Source of the DNA: M269 sp964640795
Lineage (GTDB): Bacteria > Pseudomonadota > Gammaproteobacteria > Enterobacterales > Alteromonadaceae
DNA: 64,000 bases
NCBI GenBank assembly: GCA_964640795.1
Contig: CAZXIN010000005.1
Location: forward strand, 1 to 64,000
Reading direction: 5' to 3'
Part shown: one piece after another, positions 61,129 to 64,000 of the stretch
How positions within the stretch are numbered: the stretch's first letter is position 1
Layout of the letters: each line of letters starts with the position of its first letter
Notes under the pieces: model-generated
The model's database searches: none
Seen by the model: only the letters and a program-made list of their open reading frames with translations
What the model was told of the DNA's origin: nothing
Program-made: the position numbers and the translations under genes

Positions 61129-64000
61129 GTGGCCTAAAGGATTTGGTATAACTTGCCATCTATTGCCTAAACTAAGGCCATATTCTTCCTTTGAAATATC
61201 AATAATACGATTACCTTCAGCCTCTAACTTTTTCACTAACAACTCAGCATACGCCATATCTCCCGCTTTAAGGCTATCTTCTATTTGCAAACAATAGTTC
61301 TTGAGAATAGGTACGCCAGTGTAACAGCACGCTCCATGGAGTTTATGAGTGGCAGCGGCTAGCTCATCCCACTTTTTTTGCTTACTCAAAAAAAGAATAT
61401 GCCCTTTCAATTGGTGAAGTTGTTCTAAAAACAAGTCCAACATATCTCGGGCGTCTTTCTCATTTCCTCCGGTGAGATTCAGAGCACTGTCCCAATCAAT
61501 CGATTGCTCGTGAGGCTTCTTTAGTAAAAAGTTCTCACCGGAATCTGCCTCCCGACTTTGTTCATCCTCCGTGTCACCACACCAAAGCGTAATCAGCGAA
61601 ATAAGTGTATTAAAATCAATGGGCTTAGCTAAATAGTCATCCATACCTTGTTGAAGCATCTTATCTTTCTCTTCATTAAACGCATGTGCCGTCATTGCGA
61701 TAATAGGCGTCCCTTGATTTAATTCCGTTTTGCGAATAGTTTGAGTTGCTTGTATCCCGTCAATTTGAGGCATTTGTAGATCCATCAGGATAAGATCAAA
61801 ACTTTCTTCCTCTGCTTTTGCAATAGCATCTTGCCCCGAGTAAGACAGAGTAAGTTTTACAGGCGACTGTTTTAACCAAGTCGACAACAGGTGCAGATTA
61901 ATCTCAGTGTCGTCTACAGCAAGGATATTAACTGCTGGTAATTGCGACAGCTTTTCCGATCGTTTGTCTGTTTTCTTATAATCCCTAGGTTCGAATACCT
62001 TAAGAACATTCGAAGGCAGAAAAGGCCTCTCAATAACCATAGAAAAACAATGTTCAATAGCGGCTAAATGATTTAAGTCTTCGTTGCTCGAATAGGTTAG
62101 CACTTTGGTTTTAGCAGAAAACGCGCTGAGACACTCTGTCCCGAATGAACCTCCATATAGCCATTCAACCGAACAAGAGACAAACAAATAGTCAAAGCCT
62201 TGACAACTCATCTCTCTAAAATAGGCCAAACTGTCTATACTTGTCACCTCAGCACCGAACTGTCCGAACATACTAGCGACAGCTCTTCTTGAACTAGGGT
62301 AAGAATCCAAAATAGCAATCGTTGCTCCTTGCCACTTCGGATCTTTGTCAGGTTCTACTTTATAACTCAATCGATTTAGATGTAGCGTCAAAGTAAAACT
62401 TGTCCCTTCGCCAAGGGTGCTATCAAACGTCAAGTCACCATGCATTAACTTGACGAGCTGCTGGGATATCACTAAGCCCAATCCCGTGCCTTGATAAGTC
62501 CGATTAATATCCCCGTCTAACTGGCTGAAAGCGGCAAAAAGTTTACTTTTATCATGTTCCGCAATACCGATTCCTGTATCTTCAACAACAATGTTGAGCT
62601 CAACAAGGTTGTTGTCCAATTCACGGCTTTCTACTCTAATTGACACGTGGCCGGAAGGTGTGAATTTAATCGCATTACTGAGAAGGTTAGTGACTACTTG
62701 CCTGATGCGAGGTGCATCTCCCAAGAGCTTTTTGGGCAATGGCTGAAGATCCAATACAAACTCCAAACCTTTGTTATAGGCCTGCTTGGACATTAAAGTT
62801 GCCAATTGCTCGATCAAGGATAATGGAGAAAACACCTCTGTTTTAATCTCCAGCTTTCCTGCTTCGATCTTAGAAAAATCCAGCACATCATTGATGATAT
62901 GCATCAGATGGCTAGCGGATGAGTTGATTATTTCAACATGTTGTTGCTTATCTCTAGGTAGTAACAAGCCTGTTAATTCCTGACAGAATCCGACGATTGC
63001 GTTCAATGGCGTTCTGATCTCATGGCTCATGTTGGCGAGAAATTGAGATTTAACTTTACTGGCAGCAATAGCCTTCTTACGCGAGATGTCCAAACGCGCG
63101 TTCTGCTCTTCGATATAAATCATATTGCTACGCAATTCTCGAGTAGCTTTATGGATCTCCAGACGCAAGTTACTGCGAATCTTTTCAAACAGTGCCAATG
63201 AGAACAAACCTGCCTCAATAAAAACACCCACAGGAAAAGCATAAGTCGTAAAATTATTGGTCGGTAGAATACCAACTAGAGTGAGCATTCCGGTTAAAGC
63301 GCAAAAAGCGAGAACTGTCCATGCAAAAATGAAATATCGCGCGGGTTTAAAACGATTAAAATAACTTTCAAAACCTGCCACCGTATAGGTAATCACGGAG
63401 ATCATACTCACTATGTTGGCAATAATGCCTTGAACATCGGGTTCAAAAACATTCATCAAAATAAAGACGCCAGAAATGGACAATCCTGCCATGCTCACAT
63501 AGATAAATTTGGATGTTTTAGGGGCGGTCTCATAGGCATTGAGAAAGCTCAGAGTAAACAAGCCAGAGCTTAGGCCAACAGCAACGAGAGAGATACTGAC
63601 ATTTTGTACTAACCAAAGCCCAACATTTCCTAAAGAAAATAACTGACTATGCCCATTCCAAACAAACTCCCATATGGCAACACTGAGTAAATAGACCGCA
63701 TAAGCCAAAATGCTGCGTTCATTGGTACCGTAGAATTGCATAAGGTTGTATACAAACAGCATCAGCAAACCACCGAAAAACGCTCCCCAAAGGAGCGAAT
63801 GGAATACTAGCGACTGGGAATACTCTGCTTCGGCACTTAAAGCGATAGGAGCGATTCTATTAAGTGCACTATTGGCAACATAGATCAGTATTTTGGTTGG
63901 GCTATCTTTGCCCATCGAAAATTGATAGGTCGGGATTCTTGTTTTCTGTGCTCGGCTCTTTGTCCCTTGTATTGATTGCCTTGTTACCACATTGTCGATG
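61117..64000 (-). CDS. GacS/BarA-like hybrid sensor kinase with 7TMR-DISM input (5' end outside window)
   Basis: At least 960 aa; the frame is open to the window edge, so the N-terminal 7TMR-DISM extracellular domain is only partly included. Seven membrane helices (about residues 63-270 of the visible part), coiled linker, HisKA with FLANMSHEIRTPLNAIVGF (His ~323), HATPase (TNLLSNAIKFTPSGH, DTGIGIAEHDKSK, GTGLGLVIS), a degenerate receiver-like domain lacking the phospho-Asp pocket (TIAILDSYPSSRRAV...), a full receiver (ILAVDDTEINLHLL, LILMDLQMPQIDG) and a C-terminal Hpt domain (THKLHGACCYTG). Multistep phosphorelay to an unlinked response regulator is expected. Confidence 0.92.
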   Translation of the reverse strand, partial: IDNVVTRQSIQGTKSRAQKTRIPTYQFSMGKDSPTKILIYVANSALNRIAPIALSAEAEYSQSLVFHSLLWGAFFGGLLMLFVYNLMQFYGTNERSILAYAVYLLSVAIWEFVWNGHSQLFSLGNVGLWLVQNVSISLVAVGLSSGLFTLSFLNAYETAPKTSKFIYVSMAGLSISGVFILMNVFEPDVQGIIANIVSMISVITYTVAGFESYFNRFKPARYFIFAWTVLAFCALTGMLTLVGILPTNNFTTYAFPVGVFIEAGLFSLALFEKIRSNLRLEIHKATRELRSNMIYIEEQNARLDISRKKAIAASKVKSQFLANMSHEIRTPLNAIVGFCQELTGLLLPRDKQQHVEIINSSASHLMHIINDVLDFSKIEAGKLEIKTEVFSPLSLIEQLATLMSKQAYNKGLEFVLDLQPLPKKLLGDAPRIRQVVTNLLSNAIKFTPSGHVSIRVESRELDNNLVELNIVVEDTGIGIAEHDKSKLFAAFSQLDGDINRTYQGTGLGLVISQQLVKLMHGDLTFDSTLGEGTSFTLTLHLNRLSYKVEPDKDPKWQGATIAILDSYPSSRRAVASMFGQFGAEVTSIDSLAYFREMSCQGFDYLFVSCSVEWLYGGSFGTECLSAFSAKTKVLTYSSNEDLNHLAAIEHCFSMVIERPFLPSNVLKVFEPRDYKKTDKRSEKLSQLPAVNILAVDDTEINLHLLSTWLKQSPVKLTLSYSGQDAIAKAEEESFDLILMDLQMPQIDGIQATQTIRKTELNQGTPIIAMTAHAFNEEKDKMLQQGMDDYLAKPIDFNTLISLITLWCGDTEDEQSREADSGENFLLKKPHEQSIDWDSALNLTGGNEKDARDMLDLFLEQLHQLKGHILFLSKQKKWDELAAATHKLHGACCYTGVPILKNYCLQIEDSLKAGDMAYAELLVKKLEAEGNRIIDISKEEYGLSLGNRWQVIPNPLGHLVP

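Noticed and set aside
1..64000. CRISPR arrays, tRNA genes, prophage
   Set aside because: No regularly spaced direct repeats, no cloverleaf with a T-loop and CCA-type end, and no phage structural genes were seen.

Overview
The window looks like chromosomal DNA of a marine-type gammaproteobacterium, probably Alteromonadales or a relative. The evidence is the set of proteins resembling DUF3718, DUF2982, YggN/DUF2884, UPF0149, YqjF/YqjG and YehS families, AT-rich intergenic DNA, class A RNase P RNA and two elaborate hybrid histidine kinases. This placement rests on recognised families only; no database was searched. There is no rRNA, tRNA, CRISPR array, prophage or intact insertion sequence. One MITE-like element and a related solo end are present.

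Layout. 1-0.1 kb: 5' part of rnpB on the minus strand with its promoter. 0.7-10 kb: secreted metalloprotease/propeller/barrel protein, YSC84-type lipoprotein, YehS plus peptide deformylase, a MerR/hydrolase divergent pair, a DUF3718 protein, and yqjF-yqjG. 10-23 kb: YhaJ-like LysR regulator facing yqjFG, an unknown helical-repeat protein with a lipoprotein partner, a secreted hydrolase plus DUF5694 pair, a secreted DNA/RNA nuclease, a hybrid sensor kinase, DUF1697 protein and a lipoprotein amidase.

23.8-46.3 kb is the most unusual part. A long minus-strand run of tightly packed genes (40210 down to 23843) encodes a HzsA/TolB-like lipoprotein with two c-type haem motifs, two outer-membrane beta-barrel proteins, a TlpA thioredoxin, DUF4266 and DUF3570 proteins, a small periplasmic protein, three TPR proteins (two of them lipoproteins), a small secreted protein, a TolQ-like channel subunit, two TolR-like subunits, an AgmX/TonB-like energy transducer and a small membrane protein. 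One TolQ with two TolRs, an AgmX-type transducer, TPR lipoproteins and OM barrels is the composition of the Agl/Glt (gliding) and Nfs (spore coat) envelope machines of Myxococcus. Facing it across a 730-bp AT-rich gap is a three-gene plus-strand operon: a secreted CxxCH protein, a lipoprotein with two CxxCH repeats and a LamG-like domain, and a Tat-exported DUF1501-like protein. I infer one trans-envelope system driven by proton-motive force, with redox or haem-bearing surface components. Its substrate is unknown.

46-64 kb: diguanylate cyclase, an HxlR/carboxymuconolactone-decarboxylase divergent pair with twin operators, MCP, msrA, NSS transporter, a Rossmann-fold protein, MATE exporter with a structured leader, YggN, two small membrane proteins, a PatB-like C-S lyase with a UPF0149 protein, folE with a MITE just upstream, a tiny CxxC membrane protein coupled to a DUF2982 gene, and a GacS/BarA-like hybrid kinase cut by the window end.
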